Part shown: positions 43,225-52,284 of the stretch, in pieces
Numbering within the stretch: the first letter of the stretch is position 1
How the letters are laid out: each line of letters opens with the position of its first letter
Assembly (NCBI GenBank): GCA_040766585.1
Contig: JAXGQE010000006.1
Coordinates: 124,001 to 188,000, forward strand
Length of the DNA stretch: 64,000 nucleotides
Direction of reading: 5' to 3'
Source: JAXGQE01 sp040766585
Lineage (GTDB): Bacteria; Bacillota; SLNR01
Program-made: the position numbers and the translations under genes
Notes under the pieces: generated by a model
The model's database searches: none
What the model was told of the DNA's origin: nothing
The model's input: only the letters and a program-made list of their open reading frames with translations

Positions 43225-43261
43225 GACCGACTCTGGTTTCAGAGTCGGTCTTCTTTATTTT
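43225..43261 (+). terminator. Intrinsic terminator of the DUF2089-YvlD-like operon
   Basis: GACCGACTCTG and CAGAGTCGGTC form an 11-bp stem with a four-base loop, then TTCTTTATTTT. It lies 4 bases after the YvlD-like stop codon. Confidence 0.88.
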
Positions 43262-43326
43262 ACAGCCATTGTGTGATACACTATCGGAGTAATGCTTTGG
43301 AACCATGTTCCGGAAAGAGGTACACC

Positions 43327-44232
43327 ATGAACCAAAAAGGCTTAATTGCCATTTTGCTGTCCGTTGCCTGCTTTGGCTCAGCATCCATTTTTGCTCGTTT
43401 TGCCTACGACAACGGCATCAATCTGACCACGCTGCTGACGGTACGTTTCGGGTTATCGGCCGCTTTGCTGTACGCAGCTTCCCTGATCACCCGGGAGTCT
43501 CTGCGTGTAGGCTGGAAGGATCTTCGACTGGTGCTGCTGCTGGGCGGGGTGGGGTATGTGTCCATGGCTTATCTGTACTTCGGATCACTCCAGTACATAC
43601 CGGTATCCATGACGGCACTGATCACCTACACCTACCCCACCATTGTCACCGTTATGGCCTTTTTCCTGTTAAAAGAACCTTTGGATCCACTGAAAATCGT
43701 GTGTCTGGCCATGGCCACTGCAGGCTGTGCCCTGATGGTCTGGGCTCCCGGACTGAACATCAACCTGCTGGGGGCAGCCCTGGCCTTTGGCTCCAGCATT
43801 ACCTATTCAGTCTATCTGATCTATACCAGCAAATATGCCGGGCATCTGCCGCCCCGGTTGTTGACCTTCTATATCACCATGACAGCCTTCGTCGTCTATC
43901 TGTCGGTGGGACTCATCAACGGGGATCTGCTCTGGAACCTGCCCTTCCCCGCCTATCTGGCCACTGCAGGACTGGCCGCCGTCCCCACGGTTTTGGGAAA
44001 TCTGTTCTTCTTCTCCGGGCTGCGCCTTTTGGGAGCCACCCGGACGGCTCTGGTCAGCACCGTGGAACCGCTGTATGTGGTGCTGATGGCCGTGGTCATT
44101 TTTGGCGAAAAAATAACCCCCATTCAAGCCAGCGGGGGCTTGCTGATCATCATTGCCGTCATTTTGCTGCAGACCGGAGGACCCGTATTCCTGAAAAGAA
44201 AACAGGATGTACCTACCCTTCCAGAGTCTTAA
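43327..44232 (+). CDS. EamA/DMT family transporter
   Basis: A 301-residue ten-helix transporter with two EamA repeats (SVACFGSASIFARFAY near the N terminus; LITYTYPTIVTVMAFFLLKEPL and TALVSTVEPLYVVLMAVVIFGEKI ending the repeats). It is a distant paralogue of the transporter at 29607-30494; the motif order is the same. Start ATG 43327 has AAAGAGG. The last 20 bases overlap the 3' end of the convergent DUF402 gene. Confidence 0.9.
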   Translation: MNQKGLIAILLSVACFGSASIFARFAYDNGINLTTLLTVRFGLSAALLYAASLITRESLRVGWKDLRLVLLLGGVGYVSMAYLYFGSLQYIPVSMTALITYTYPTIVTVMAFFLLKEPLDPLKIVCLAMATAGCALMVWAPGLNINLLGAALAFGSSITYSVYLIYTSKYAGHLPPRLLTFYITMTAFVVYLSVGLINGDLLWNLPFPAYLATAGLAAVPTVLGNLFFFSGLRLLGATRTALVSTVEPLYVVLMAVVIFGEKITPIQASGGLLIIIAVILLQTGGPVFLKRKQDVPTLPES

Positions 44233-44686
44233 AATATCCGCTTTGCCTCTCCAGGTCATCCAACAGTTCCTGCCAGCTTTCGCGGGCCTGCTGCAGCATA
44301 TCCCGCGGCATCTGGGTAGCTGCCAAATGCTCGAATTCTTCTTCATCCAAAACCAGGATGTCCCCTCGGGCGGACACATATAAATCCAGGACCAGATCCA
44401 CATAAGAGAGCGTATTCCCCGAGAGGGTAGGCGGAGCCGCCAGGTTGCAGTAGATACCCTGAAGCGTGTTTTCTTTTCCATAGATTTCGCAGATGTTGTA
44501 CCATGCATCCAGCGGATAGATTTCCCGGGTTATATCTCCGGGCATAAAGTGATGATAGGATGTATGAAACTCCCGGGTAAAGATACCCTGGACAATCAGC
44601 TCACTTTGACTGCGCTCCAGAATTGTCCCCGGCCAGCAGTATTTCAATCGCCCATCCCACCGATAAGCTTCCACCTGTATGTTCAT
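44213..44686 (-). CDS. DUF402 family protein (nucleoside di/triphosphatase-like)
   Basis: A 157-residue DUF402 protein; the family includes the Bacillus Ntdp/YgaC nucleoside phosphatase and the FAU-1-like RNA-binding proteins. The signature WYNICEIYGKENTLQGIYCNLAAPP, followed by SYVDLVLDLYV and LDEEEFE, carries the acidic metal-binding residues. The role of this member is not known. It stands alone, convergent with the EamA gene. Confidence 0.86.
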   Translation of the reverse strand: MNIQVEAYRWDGRLKYCWPGTILERSQSELIVQGIFTREFHTSYHHFMPGDITREIYPLDAWYNICEIYGKENTLQGIYCNLAAPPTLSGNTLSYVDLVLDLYVSARGDILVLDEEEFEHLAATQMPRDMLQQARESWQELLDDLERQSGYFKTLEG

Positions 44687-44748
44687 GATGACATCTCCCG
44701 GTCTTTGGTTTCCCGATTCATCGTACGCCTACTTCTGTTCGTCTGATA

Positions 44749-44781
44749 CAAAAAAAATCCTGCCTCGGAGGCAGGATTTTT
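44749..44781 (-). terminator. Intrinsic terminator after ridA-like gene
   Basis: ATCCTGCCTC and GAGGCAGGAT pair with almost no loop sequence left over (a loop of a few bases by fraying) and are followed on the minus strand by a long T run. It ends the RidA/FrlD-like/FrlB-like/YgeY-like gene group. Confidence 0.83.
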
Positions 44782-44785
44782 CACT

Positions 44786-45247
44786 TTAATCTTTTACCAG
44801 AACAATCATTTCAATTTCGACTGGAGTACGATGGGGCAGTTCATTTACCCCAATGGCCGAGCGGGCATGCTTTCCTTTTTCTCCGTACAGAGCCTCCAGA
44901 AGTTCAGAGCAGCCGTTCATGACTTTGGGTTGCTGATCAAATCCGGGTGCACTGTTGACAAAGCCCAGAATCTTCACGAATTTTTCAATCTTATTCAGAT
45001 CTCCGATAACCGCTTTGATGGCACTTAAGCAGTTCAGCGCAGAACGGCGGGCACACTCATACCCTTCTTCAATGGTCAGCTCACGACCCAGATGCCCTCG
45101 GTAATCCGTTTCACCCTGCCGCCGTGCTCCCTGGCCGGAAGTGTAAACCAGATTTCCGATTCTGTGCGCCGGCACGTAGAGCCCGGCCGGGGTCTGGGGG
45201 TCAATCAGCGGATAACCCATCTCTTCCAGTTTCTTTTCAATTTCCAC
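44786..45247 (-). CDS. RidA family enamine/imine deaminase
   Basis: A 153-residue Rid/YjgF protein. LVYTSGQGARRQGETDYRG, the central NCLSAIKAVIGDLNKIEKFVKILGF and the C-terminal ARSAIGVNELPHRTPVEIEM are family landmarks, including the Arg of ARSAIGV that binds the substrate carboxylate. It is somewhat longer than archetypal RidA (about 128). It follows the FrlD-like kinase gene by 6 bases, suggesting that reactive enamine or imine intermediates arise in this pathway. Confidence 0.9.
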   Translation of the reverse strand: MEIEKKLEEMGYPLIDPQTPAGLYVPAHRIGNLVYTSGQGARRQGETDYRGHLGRELTIEEGYECARRSALNCLSAIKAVIGDLNKIEKFVKILGFVNSAPGFDQQPKVMNGCSELLEALYGEKGKHARSAIGVNELPHRTPVEIEMIVLVKD

Positions 45248-45253
45248 AATCCA

Positions 45254-46075
45254 TCACTCCTCTTCTGATTGTATGGCTGTTCCATGACCAAACGCTCCGT
45301 AATGGGTACAGGACTCTGCGGCGGCAGCAGCCGCCAGTTTCAAAGAATAGGGAATGTCCTTGCTGATGAGATAGTTCAGCAAAAACATGGTGATAAAGGC
45401 ATCACCGGCTCCCAGTGTGTCCACCACTTCCACCGGAACGACTTCCTGATGATAGAACTGCTGCCCATCGTAGAGCATCGCTCCGTCGGATCCCATGGTA
45501 ACCAATGCCAGTTCCGCCCCGCCGGAAACCAACTTCTTCAACATCTGTGTAATCTCCTCATGGGAATGACCGCTACCGGACATGAAAGCATAATCGATCT
45601 GGGGGATAATCTCTTGGATCAGTTCCTCGTCCCACTTATCCGAAAAATCGAAGGATACTCGGGCACCGGCTCTTCGGAATTGGGGCAGATAGCGGGTGAT
45701 CTTACTGTATACACTGGTGTGGATTAAGTCAAACGTCCCGATGTAGGAAAAATCCGCATCGGTCAGATTCAGTTTCCCGTAGATACTCAGATCAAAATTC
45801 TTAAACACCCGGTCACCGTTTTCCAGCTCGATATCGGTGAACGCAGTACTGCCAGCCGCAGTTTGCAGCCTGGATATGTCTACATTCTCTTTTTTCAGAG
45901 CGGCTTTGATCAATCGGCCGGCGTCATCATTTCCGACTATGCCCAGGTAGGCGGAATCAAACCCGTATCGTTTGGCCAGAGCGGAAAAATTCAGGGCATT
46001 GCCTCCTGGGAACATCATTTTCAGATCAAGATAGCGGTCTACTACATTGTCACCGATACCAATTACTCGCAGCAT
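45254..46075 (-). CDS. frlD: PfkB family sugar kinase, fructoselysine-6-kinase (FrlD)-like
   Basis: A 273-residue PfkB kinase. GIGDNVVDRY, the MMFPGGNALNFSALAKRYG loop, and the C-terminal VDTLGAGDAFITMFL (catalytic Asp) are present; the short length and GGNALN motif fit FrlD, which phosphorylates fructosamines such as fructoselysine on C6. It is next to a FrlB-like SIS protein, which supports an Amadori-product pathway, but the exact sugar-amine is inferred. Confidence 0.82.
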   Translation of the reverse strand: MLRVIGIGDNVVDRYLDLKMMFPGGNALNFSALAKRYGFDSAYLGIVGNDDAGRLIKAALKKENVDISRLQTAAGSTAFTDIELENGDRVFKNFDLSIYGKLNLTDADFSYIGTFDLIHTSVYSKITRYLPQFRRAGARVSFDFSDKWDEELIQEIIPQIDYAFMSGSGHSHEEITQMLKKLVSGGAELALVTMGSDGAMLYDGQQFYHQEVVPVEVVDTLGAGDAFITMFLLNYLISKDIPYSLKLAAAAAAESCTHYGAFGHGTAIQSEEE

Positions 46076-46108
46076 TTTGTTCCCTCCACTTTCCTTCTTT
46101 CTCTTGTT

Positions 46109-47119
46109 CTAATACTCCACCACGCCCATATAGCGGCGCAGATCCAGGGAATGGTTCCGTGCTTTCTCCAGACACTGGGCATACCGGAACAGAACGGTCC
46201 AGACGACAAAGGGCGAAAACAAACCGCGGACTTCATCGTCAATACCCGGAAGCTCGTAGTTTCGGCTGTCAATGACCGTCAGCTTGTCGGTATACTGCTT
46301 TGCAAATGCTTCCACCCGCTGGGCCATGGGCCGGGTGGCATCCTCTCCCATCAGCAGGATCAGGGGAACACCCTTTTCAATGATCTCAAAAGGACCGTGG
46401 AAGAAGTCTCCTGCATGGAACGGAGCGGAGTTTATCCACTGCATTTCCAGCAGAATACAAATTGAATAGGCGTACCCCATTCCGAAAACCGGCCCTCCGG
46501 ACACGGTATAGATCGTCTTGTCCTCTTTATGGGCTTCAGCAAATTTCATGCCGGCTTCTGTCTGGGTGATCCGCAGACTCGTCAATGCTTCCGGAAGGTG
46601 CCCCAGGCCAACCATGGCCTGCTCATATGGAAATGAGGCATTGCCGGATCTAATCAGGCGGAAAAGCAGCATATGCAGAAACATCATTTTTGAATCCGTG
46701 ATGCCGTACTCACTCTGGTAACTGAAACAGAAATCTACCTTTTTGCTTAATGCAGAATCCGCATCCCGGCTGAGGCCGATGGTGACAGCCCCACGCTCTT
46801 TGGCGAACCCGGCCGCTTCCACGGTTTCAGGTGTTCCGCCTGAATGGGAAGCCAAAATCACCAGTGATTTTTTATCGACATTGCGGGGGGCAACCAGAGT
46901 AAATTCCCGACTCTGGTAGATATGAGCCTGCACGCCCGGCAAATATTTATCCAACAGATACTTTCCGGGTATCATGGGCGCCAAAGATCCTCCGCAGCCC
47001 ACCAGATACACCTGGCTGATCCCTTTGGCTGCGATCCCATCCATAACGGCTTCTGCTTTGCCGCGTTTGTCCGCAACCGCTTTGAGTTTTACAATGTATT
47101 CGGCAGAATAGCTGTCCAA
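46109..47119 (-). CDS. frlB: SIS domain protein, fructosamine-6-phosphate deglycase (FrlB)-like
   Basis: A 336-residue protein with two sugar isomerase (SIS) domains. VYLVGCGGSLAPMIPGKYLLD and LVILASHSGGTPETVEAAGFAKERGA are the phosphosugar-binding loops; the second domain includes PFHAGDFFHGPFEII, typical of FrlB/AgaS-like deglycases. FrlB splits fructosamine 6-phosphate to glucose 6-phosphate and the free amino acid. It starts 3 bases after the YgeY-like gene and is followed by the FrlD-like kinase. Confidence 0.84.
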   Translation of the reverse strand: MDSYSAEYIVKLKAVADKRGKAEAVMDGIAAKGISQVYLVGCGGSLAPMIPGKYLLDKYLPGVQAHIYQSREFTLVAPRNVDKKSLVILASHSGGTPETVEAAGFAKERGAVTIGLSRDADSALSKKVDFCFSYQSEYGITDSKMMFLHMLLFRLIRSGNASFPYEQAMVGLGHLPEALTSLRITQTEAGMKFAEAHKEDKTIYTVSGGPVFGMGYAYSICILLEMQWINSAPFHAGDFFHGPFEIIEKGVPLILLMGEDATRPMAQRVEAFAKQYTDKLTVIDSRNYELPGIDDEVRGLFSPFVVWTVLFRYAQCLEKARNHSLDLRRYMGVVEY

Positions 47120-47122
47120 TAT

Positions 47123-48307
47123 TTATCGCTCCTTCCTGAGCTGGGTCAACGATTGCACTATCCGCTGGTATCCAAGTGCTGCCTTCTCCAACTCATCCGT
47201 CAGGATGTATTCATCCACCACATGGGCCTGATCTTCCCGGCAGGGCCCGAATCCGATGGTGGGGATATTCATATGTCCCGCACTCATACTGCCATTTGTG
47301 CAGAATGAATACACATCCAGTCGTGCAGGCAGTCCTGCCTGTTTCAACGCATCAAAGGCCGAAACAACCACAGGGTGATCTTTTTCCATGAGCCAGGCGG
47401 GGAAAAACCGGATTCCGCCGATTTCTTCTCCCGTGTAGCATTGGGTGACAGCAGAAACCACCGAGGCATGAACCCATTTGGCATCGATATCCATTTTCCC
47501 CAGCTGCCCAAGAATCCCGGCAGTGACGCTTTCTGCCGTTTCTCCCACCAAAAGGCGCCGATCCCAGGTTGTGCAGCAGCGCTCAGGTACCACCGATGCT
47601 CCCGGGTAAGGGCTGGATATGATGTCGGTTAACTCGATAATGGCGGATCCCAGTGTGGGATGCTGCGGCAGTGACACGGACCGGACTGCTTCCACAGCCG
47701 GGAGAATCTCGTAGACCGCATTCAGCCCTTTTTGCGGATTGGCCGAATGGGCACTTTTCCCCAATGCCTCCAGCAGAATCTCCGCCCGTCCTCTCTGTCC
47801 GATTTTCAGATTCAGCTCAGATGCTTCTCCAATAATCACGCAGTCCGGCTTCACATCATTCAATACTTCACCCAGGGCAATTCCTTCGAATACCTCTTCC
47901 TGCACCGATCCGCAGAAAAAGACATCTCCTTCCGGCTTTTCCCCCTGTGCAATCATGCGGGAAAGAGCCGTCAGCATGGCGGCTATTGCCCCTTTCATAT
48001 CGGCAGCACCCCGTCCGTACAATTTTCCGTCATGAATGTCACCACCGAACGGGTCGTGAGTCCACGCATCGGGGCTGCTGACGGGAACCGTATCTAGATG
48101 GCCATCCAGCAGTACGCTGAATCCGGAACCTTTGCCGCGAATCCGGCCGATGACGCTGCCATAGCGATCAGTCCAGACATCATCAAATCCGGCTGTTTCC
48201 ATAAAATCCTTAACTACGGATGCGGTAGCGGCCTCCTGGCCGGAAATACCGGGCTGACGAACCAGCCGCTGGCACAACGCAATCAGACTGCTCTGGTTCA
48301 CGTTCAT
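47123..48307 (-). CDS. M20 family hydrolase, YgeY-like
   Basis: A zinc amidohydrolase of about 394 residues. The metal motifs are LLDGHLDTVP and GRGAADMKGAIAAML; VQEEVFEGIA has the catalytic Glu; IIGEASELNLKIGQRGRAEI and KSAHSANPQKGLNAVY are distinctive of the YgeY group. YgeY enzymes occur in purine/selenium-linked clusters, but here the partners are FrlB- and FrlD-like enzymes. ATG 48307 abuts its GAGG, so GTG 48301, eight bases from it, may be the actual start. Substrate likely an N-acyl or dipeptide form of a glycated amino acid (inference). Confidence 0.86.
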   Translation of the reverse strand: MNVNQSSLIALCQRLVRQPGISGQEAATASVVKDFMETAGFDDVWTDRYGSVIGRIRGKGSGFSVLLDGHLDTVPVSSPDAWTHDPFGGDIHDGKLYGRGAADMKGAIAAMLTALSRMIAQGEKPEGDVFFCGSVQEEVFEGIALGEVLNDVKPDCVIIGEASELNLKIGQRGRAEILLEALGKSAHSANPQKGLNAVYEILPAVEAVRSVSLPQHPTLGSAIIELTDIISSPYPGASVVPERCCTTWDRRLLVGETAESVTAGILGQLGKMDIDAKWVHASVVSAVTQCYTGEEIGGIRFFPAWLMEKDHPVVVSAFDALKQAGLPARLDVYSFCTNGSMSAGHMNIPTIGFGPCREDQAHVVDEYILTDELEKAALGYQRIVQSLTQLRKER

Positions 48308-48377
48308 CACCTCGCATCGTTGTTGTGGTATTGGCCGTTTGTATCCAAATCCATATTCTTTGCGCTCCGGAGAGTGT

Positions 48378-48584
48378 CTATTCGTTCTTCTCCAGAAGTT
48401 CCGTTTCTTCTGCTGCGATTTCAACATCGCTTTCTTCCATGTCAAAAATCTGGTCGGCAGTACCCTCTTCCCACTCCAGATATCCATACTGGCAGCATTT
48501 GGGACAAATCTCTGCATTCACCAAAACTATGGAACTGGCTTTGCAGAACTGACATTTCACTTTGTGCGCTTTCACTTTTGCCAT
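48378..48584 (-). CDS. Small zinc-ribbon protein (68 residues), unknown
   Basis: Contains CQFCKASS and CPKCCQYGY, a two-CxxC zinc ribbon, followed by an acidic tail (EESDVEIAAEETELLEKNE). No family is recognised. The Shine-Dalgarno AAAGGAGGGG lies about 25 bases from ATG 48584, but the hairpin GCCCGA/TCGGGC between them would bring the two together. It is 70 bases upstream of the YgeY-like gene and may be the first gene of that operon. Confidence 0.72.
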   Translation of the reverse strand: MAKVKAHKVKCQFCKASSIVLVNAEICPKCCQYGYLEWEEGTADQIFDMEESDVEIAAEETELLEKNE

Positions 48585-48700
48585 TGACAGGCCCGATCGA
48601 TTCGGGCTCCCCTCCTTTCAGTCCGGTTCAACAGTGAAGCTGCCTTCTGGCAGCTCCCGGCAATACTGTTTTCTTCATTTTCTGACAATTTCCTGCCTGC

Positions 48701-49516
48701 CTACAGGGGTAAATGCAGTCCGGCTTCCAAGAACCGCTTTTTTGAAGCAACCGCCAGTTCCCGCGGTCGGACTTCGAAAATGAGCGGACAGTTCAGATCC
48801 TGGACCGCGGCAGCATACCCGGCCAGATCCATCATCCCGTCACCCACCACCAGATGATCCTGCTTTCCGTTGTGATCATGGACATGACAGTTCCTGACAT
48901 AATGGACATGGCTGCGCATAAAGAGCTCCTGCTCCGGGTCTCCGAATGAATGCCCCCAGTCCCAGGTCAGATAGAGACCCCCCTGGGGAAGCAAATCGGC
49001 CAAAACCTCCTGAACCACATCGGTACCGAAGTAGGCCACATTTTCAATACACACAATCACTTTTCCCACAGCATGATCCCGCAGCCTTTCCAGAGAGTCC
49101 CGCAGGATCGTCCGGAAGCGGTCCGGATACACCTGATGAAGGTACTGTCTGCCCTGGGGCAGTGTGAAATACACGCTGGTTCCGATGTGAACCGTCAGCC
49201 GGGTGACCCCCACTGCATGGGCCCAGTCCATGATCTGAGTCATTCGCTCCAGACCGGCCCGGCGCACACCGTCGTGAAGCTGGATCAGAGAAAGATCCTC
49301 CGGTGCATGGGCCGTAAGACCGATTCCCTGGACAGCTGCATGGGCACCGGCACGAGCCCATTGCGCCGGGGCCATGGCTTCCGGAAAAAACTCCGGAAGA
49401 TTCAGGCTCAGCTCCACCCAGCTGAAGTCATTCTGTACGGCAAAATCCACAGCTTCCATCATGCCTCCGCGGCCGGATGTTGCGGCATATCCCAATCGTT
49501 TGATCATGTCTTGCAC
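48701..49516 (-). CDS. Sugar phosphate isomerase/epimerase-like TIM barrel (xylose isomerase-like)
   Basis: A 271-residue AP-endonuclease-2/xylose-isomerase-like TIM barrel. Metal-binding positions are suggested by CIENVAYFG (Glu), LTWDWGHSFG (Asp/His), HVHDHNGKQDHLVVGDG (His/Asp/His) and the C-terminal LIFEVRP (Glu). Family members are isomerases, epimerases or phosphodiesterases acting on sugars; the role here is unknown. It starts 6 bases after serA and so is the third gene in the serine T-box operon. Confidence 0.82.
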   Translation of the reverse strand: MQDMIKRLGYAATSGRGGMMEAVDFAVQNDFSWVELSLNLPEFFPEAMAPAQWARAGAHAAVQGIGLTAHAPEDLSLIQLHDGVRRAGLERMTQIMDWAHAVGVTRLTVHIGTSVYFTLPQGRQYLHQVYPDRFRTILRDSLERLRDHAVGKVIVCIENVAYFGTDVVQEVLADLLPQGGLYLTWDWGHSFGDPEQELFMRSHVHYVRNCHVHDHNGKQDHLVVGDGMMDLAGYAAAVQDLNCPLIFEVRPRELAVASKKRFLEAGLHLPL

Positions 49517-49522
49517 CCTCCT

Positions 49523-51103
49523 TTACGATAGTCGGATCAACCGGACTTCCCGAATACCGGGTATTTGTTCAATTTCCTGCTGTTCCTCTTTTCCAACGGG
49601 CTGATCCACATTGAGGATCATCAGGGCCTCCCGCCCCACATTCTTTCGTCCCACCTGCATGGAGGCAATATTGATCTGTTTTTGACCCAGCAGAGTCCCC
49701 ACCGCACCAATGACGCCGGGTTGATCAATATTTTCCACAAACAGCATGTAGCGGCTGGGGGAGATATCCACCTTATATCCCATCATCTCTACAATTCGTC
49801 CATCATGCCGCCCAAATACCGTTCCGGCCATAACAATCTCTCCTTTGTCACTGCGAATCCGCACTTTCAGCAGGTTGGGATAATCCCCCGGCTGGCCTTC
49901 CCGGCTTTCAATGACACGGATGCCCATGTTTTCCGCCAGCACCGGAGCATTGACATAGTTGACCCGCTCTTTGAGAATGGACTCCAGCATTCCTTTCAAA
50001 TAGCCAATGGTTACCATCCGGGTATCTTTCTGAGCCAGTTCCCCGCTGCAGATCACTTCCACATCGGCAATGCGTCCGGGATGGAGCTGGAAATATACTT
50101 TTCCCATCTGCTCTGCCAGGTGCACATACGGACGCAGCGCCGACAGTTCCCGGGTGGGCAGAGACGGAAGATTCACCGCGTTGGTTACCATTTCTCCTTT
50201 CATGGCATGCAGTACCTGCTGGGCGATGGTAACCCCCAGTGTTTCCTGGGCTTCCACCGTGGCCGCCCCCATGTGGGCAGTCATAATGACCTGAGGCAGC
50301 TCAAACAGGCGATGGCCGCTGACCGGTTCTGTTTCAAAAACATCCAAAGCCGCACTGGCCACCCGGCCGGATACAATGGCTTCGTACAGTGCATCTTCAT
50401 CAATGATGCCGCCCCGGGCACAATTAACCACCCGGACACCCTGCGGCAGCAGCTGAAATTGATCGGTACTGATCATTCTGGCTGTCTCCTCGGTTCGGGG
50501 AGTATGCACAGTCAGAATCTGTGTCTCCCGCAGCAAGTCCTCCAGATTCTCCTTTTGTTCAACTCCCAGTTTCTGGAACCGTTCCTGGGCTATGTATGGA
50601 TCATAGGCGATAATACGGCAGCCAAATCCCTGCAGCCGGGTGGCCACCAGGGCGCCGATCCGGCCCAGACCAATGATCCCCACCGTCTTGCCGTATAATT
50701 CGATACCTTCAAACTGTTTCTTCTTCCATCCGCCGTCCCTCATATGAGCGCATGCCTGGGGGATATTCCGGCATTGAGCCAGTATCAGACCGATGGTATG
50801 TTCAGCCGCAGATACGCTGTTGCCATCGGGATTATTGGTGACAATGATCCCGTGGCGGGTAGCCGCATCCAGATCAATGTTGTCAATCCCGTTTCCAGCC
50901 CGTCCCACCACTTTCAGCCGCTGGGCTTTGGACATGAGTTCTTCGTCAACCAGTGTGTAGCTGCGGACAATCATCCCGTCGTACTCCGCGATCCGGTCCA
51001 GCAGATCTTGCCGGGAAATGTTGGTTGCAGAGTGTACTTCACATTCTTTTTGCAGCAGTTCAATTCCCTTTTCTACAATGGGTTCGGTTATTATGACCTT
51101 CAT
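49523..51103 (-). CDS. serA: D-3-phosphoglycerate dehydrogenase
   Basis: A 526-residue enzyme for the first step of serine synthesis, 3-phosphoglycerate to 3-phosphohydroxypyruvate with NAD. The NAD-binding loop is VGIIGLGRIGALVA, the catalytic Arg/Glu/His are in VNCARGGIIDEDAL and the AHMGAAT segment, then comes an intervening ASB domain and a C-terminal ACT domain (MLFVENIDQPGVIGAVG) for serine feedback. This is the long SerA type. Its start overlaps the end of the class V aminotransferase gene by 4 bases. Confidence 0.96.
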   Translation of the reverse strand: MKVIITEPIVEKGIELLQKECEVHSATNISRQDLLDRIAEYDGMIVRSYTLVDEELMSKAQRLKVVGRAGNGIDNIDLDAATRHGIIVTNNPDGNSVSAAEHTIGLILAQCRNIPQACAHMRDGGWKKKQFEGIELYGKTVGIIGLGRIGALVATRLQGFGCRIIAYDPYIAQERFQKLGVEQKENLEDLLRETQILTVHTPRTEETARMISTDQFQLLPQGVRVVNCARGGIIDEDALYEAIVSGRVASAALDVFETEPVSGHRLFELPQVIMTAHMGAATVEAQETLGVTIAQQVLHAMKGEMVTNAVNLPSLPTRELSALRPYVHLAEQMGKVYFQLHPGRIADVEVICSGELAQKDTRMVTIGYLKGMLESILKERVNYVNAPVLAENMGIRVIESREGQPGDYPNLLKVRIRSDKGEIVMAGTVFGRHDGRIVEMMGYKVDISPSRYMLFVENIDQPGVIGAVGTLLGQKQINIASMQVGRKNVGREALMILNVDQPVGKEEQQEIEQIPGIREVRLIRLS

Positions 51104-52257
51104 CGGTCCATCACTCCTTTATCCTTCAGTACCTGATCCACAGCCCGGCATGCCTTCTGTTCTTTGGATGGTCGCCCGCCCAGGACCGATTCCAGAGCAT
51201 AAATTGTAGTTCGGATATCGTCCCACGATGTATACCCCATATGACCGATGCGAATAATCTTTCCCGCCAGATTGCCTTGCCCGCCGGCCACACTGACCCC
51301 GTATTCTATGGCCATTTGCTCCTGCACACCGTTTGCATCATGGGGCTCAGGGATCCAGATCGCTGTGACGGTATCCGATGCGTCCTGCGGTCTGGCCACC
51401 ATGGACAGCCCCAGGGAGGCAATACCGGCCCGCATGGCTTTTCCCCCCACTCTGTGGTGCTCCCAGCGACTTTCCAACCCTTCGGAAAGAATCATCTCCA
51501 AAGCCTGCTCCAAGCCGAAAAGGAGTGAAATGGCCGGTGTATAGGGGGTCTGCCCTTTGTGCAGCGATGCCCGAGCTGCAGCGAAATCCCAGTAAACCCG
51601 CGGCAGGGCTGCTTCTTTGGATCTCTCCCAGGCCCGGGGGCTGAGAGCAGCGAAAGCCAGCCCCGGAGGCGTCATCAGCGCTTTTTGGGATGCGCTGACC
51701 ACCGCATCCAGCCCCCATTCATCCATCTTCAAAGGTAGTGCACCCAGAGAACTTACGGCATCTACCACCATGAGCGTGTGATGCTGCCGGCACCAATGCC
51801 CCAGATTCTGCAGATCGTTGCAGACACCGGTGGATGTTTCATTGTGGGTTACCAGAACCCCCTGATAATGGTTTCCGCCGCCTTCTTCCAGGCATTGAAT
51901 CATCCGATCCGGATCCAGCCCTTCTCCCGGTTCGAACTTCACAACCGTTACATCCAACCCGAAAGCCCGCGCCATCTTCCCGAAGCGAAAACCGAATTCA
52001 CCGGTTTGAGCCACCAGGATTCGATGGCCGGGAGAAAACAGATTCACCAGCACAGCCTCCATGGCTCCAGTCCCCGCTGCCGGAAAGGTTAGGACATCCT
52101 GTTCCGTGCGGAACACCTTCTGCAGATAACCGTGAATTCTCCGGAAGAGAGAAGAAAACTCGTCACTGCGGTGACCAATCATGGGCTTTGCCATGGCCGC
52201 TACAACCTCCGGCGGCACGGGTGTAGGTCCCGGAATCATTAAAATCTCTTTTCTCAT
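51100..52257 (-). CDS. Class V aminotransferase (alanine/serine-glyoxylate or phosphoserine aminotransferase-like)
   Basis: A 385-residue PLP enzyme of fold type I, class V. The N terminus IPGPTPVPPEVVAAM and the PLP Lys segment DAVVSASQKALMTPPGLAF are those of the PucG/serine-pyruvate group. It is the first gene of the serine T-box operon and overlaps serA by ATGA-type coupling, which suggests it serves as the phosphohydroxypyruvate aminotransferase in place of SerC. ATG 52257 has AAGGAGGG eight bases upstream. Confidence 0.9.
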   Translation of the reverse strand: MRKEILMIPGPTPVPPEVVAAMAKPMIGHRSDEFSSLFRRIHGYLQKVFRTEQDVLTFPAAGTGAMEAVLVNLFSPGHRILVAQTGEFGFRFGKMARAFGLDVTVVKFEPGEGLDPDRMIQCLEEGGGNHYQGVLVTHNETSTGVCNDLQNLGHWCRQHHTLMVVDAVSSLGALPLKMDEWGLDAVVSASQKALMTPPGLAFAALSPRAWERSKEAALPRVYWDFAAARASLHKGQTPYTPAISLLFGLEQALEMILSEGLESRWEHHRVGGKAMRAGIASLGLSMVARPQDASDTVTAIWIPEPHDANGVQEQMAIEYGVSVAGGQGNLAGKIIRIGHMGYTSWDDIRTTIYALESVLGGRPSKEQKACRAVDQVLKDKGVMDR

Positions 52258-52284
52258 TGCCAATCCCTCCTTCAATCAGGGTAC

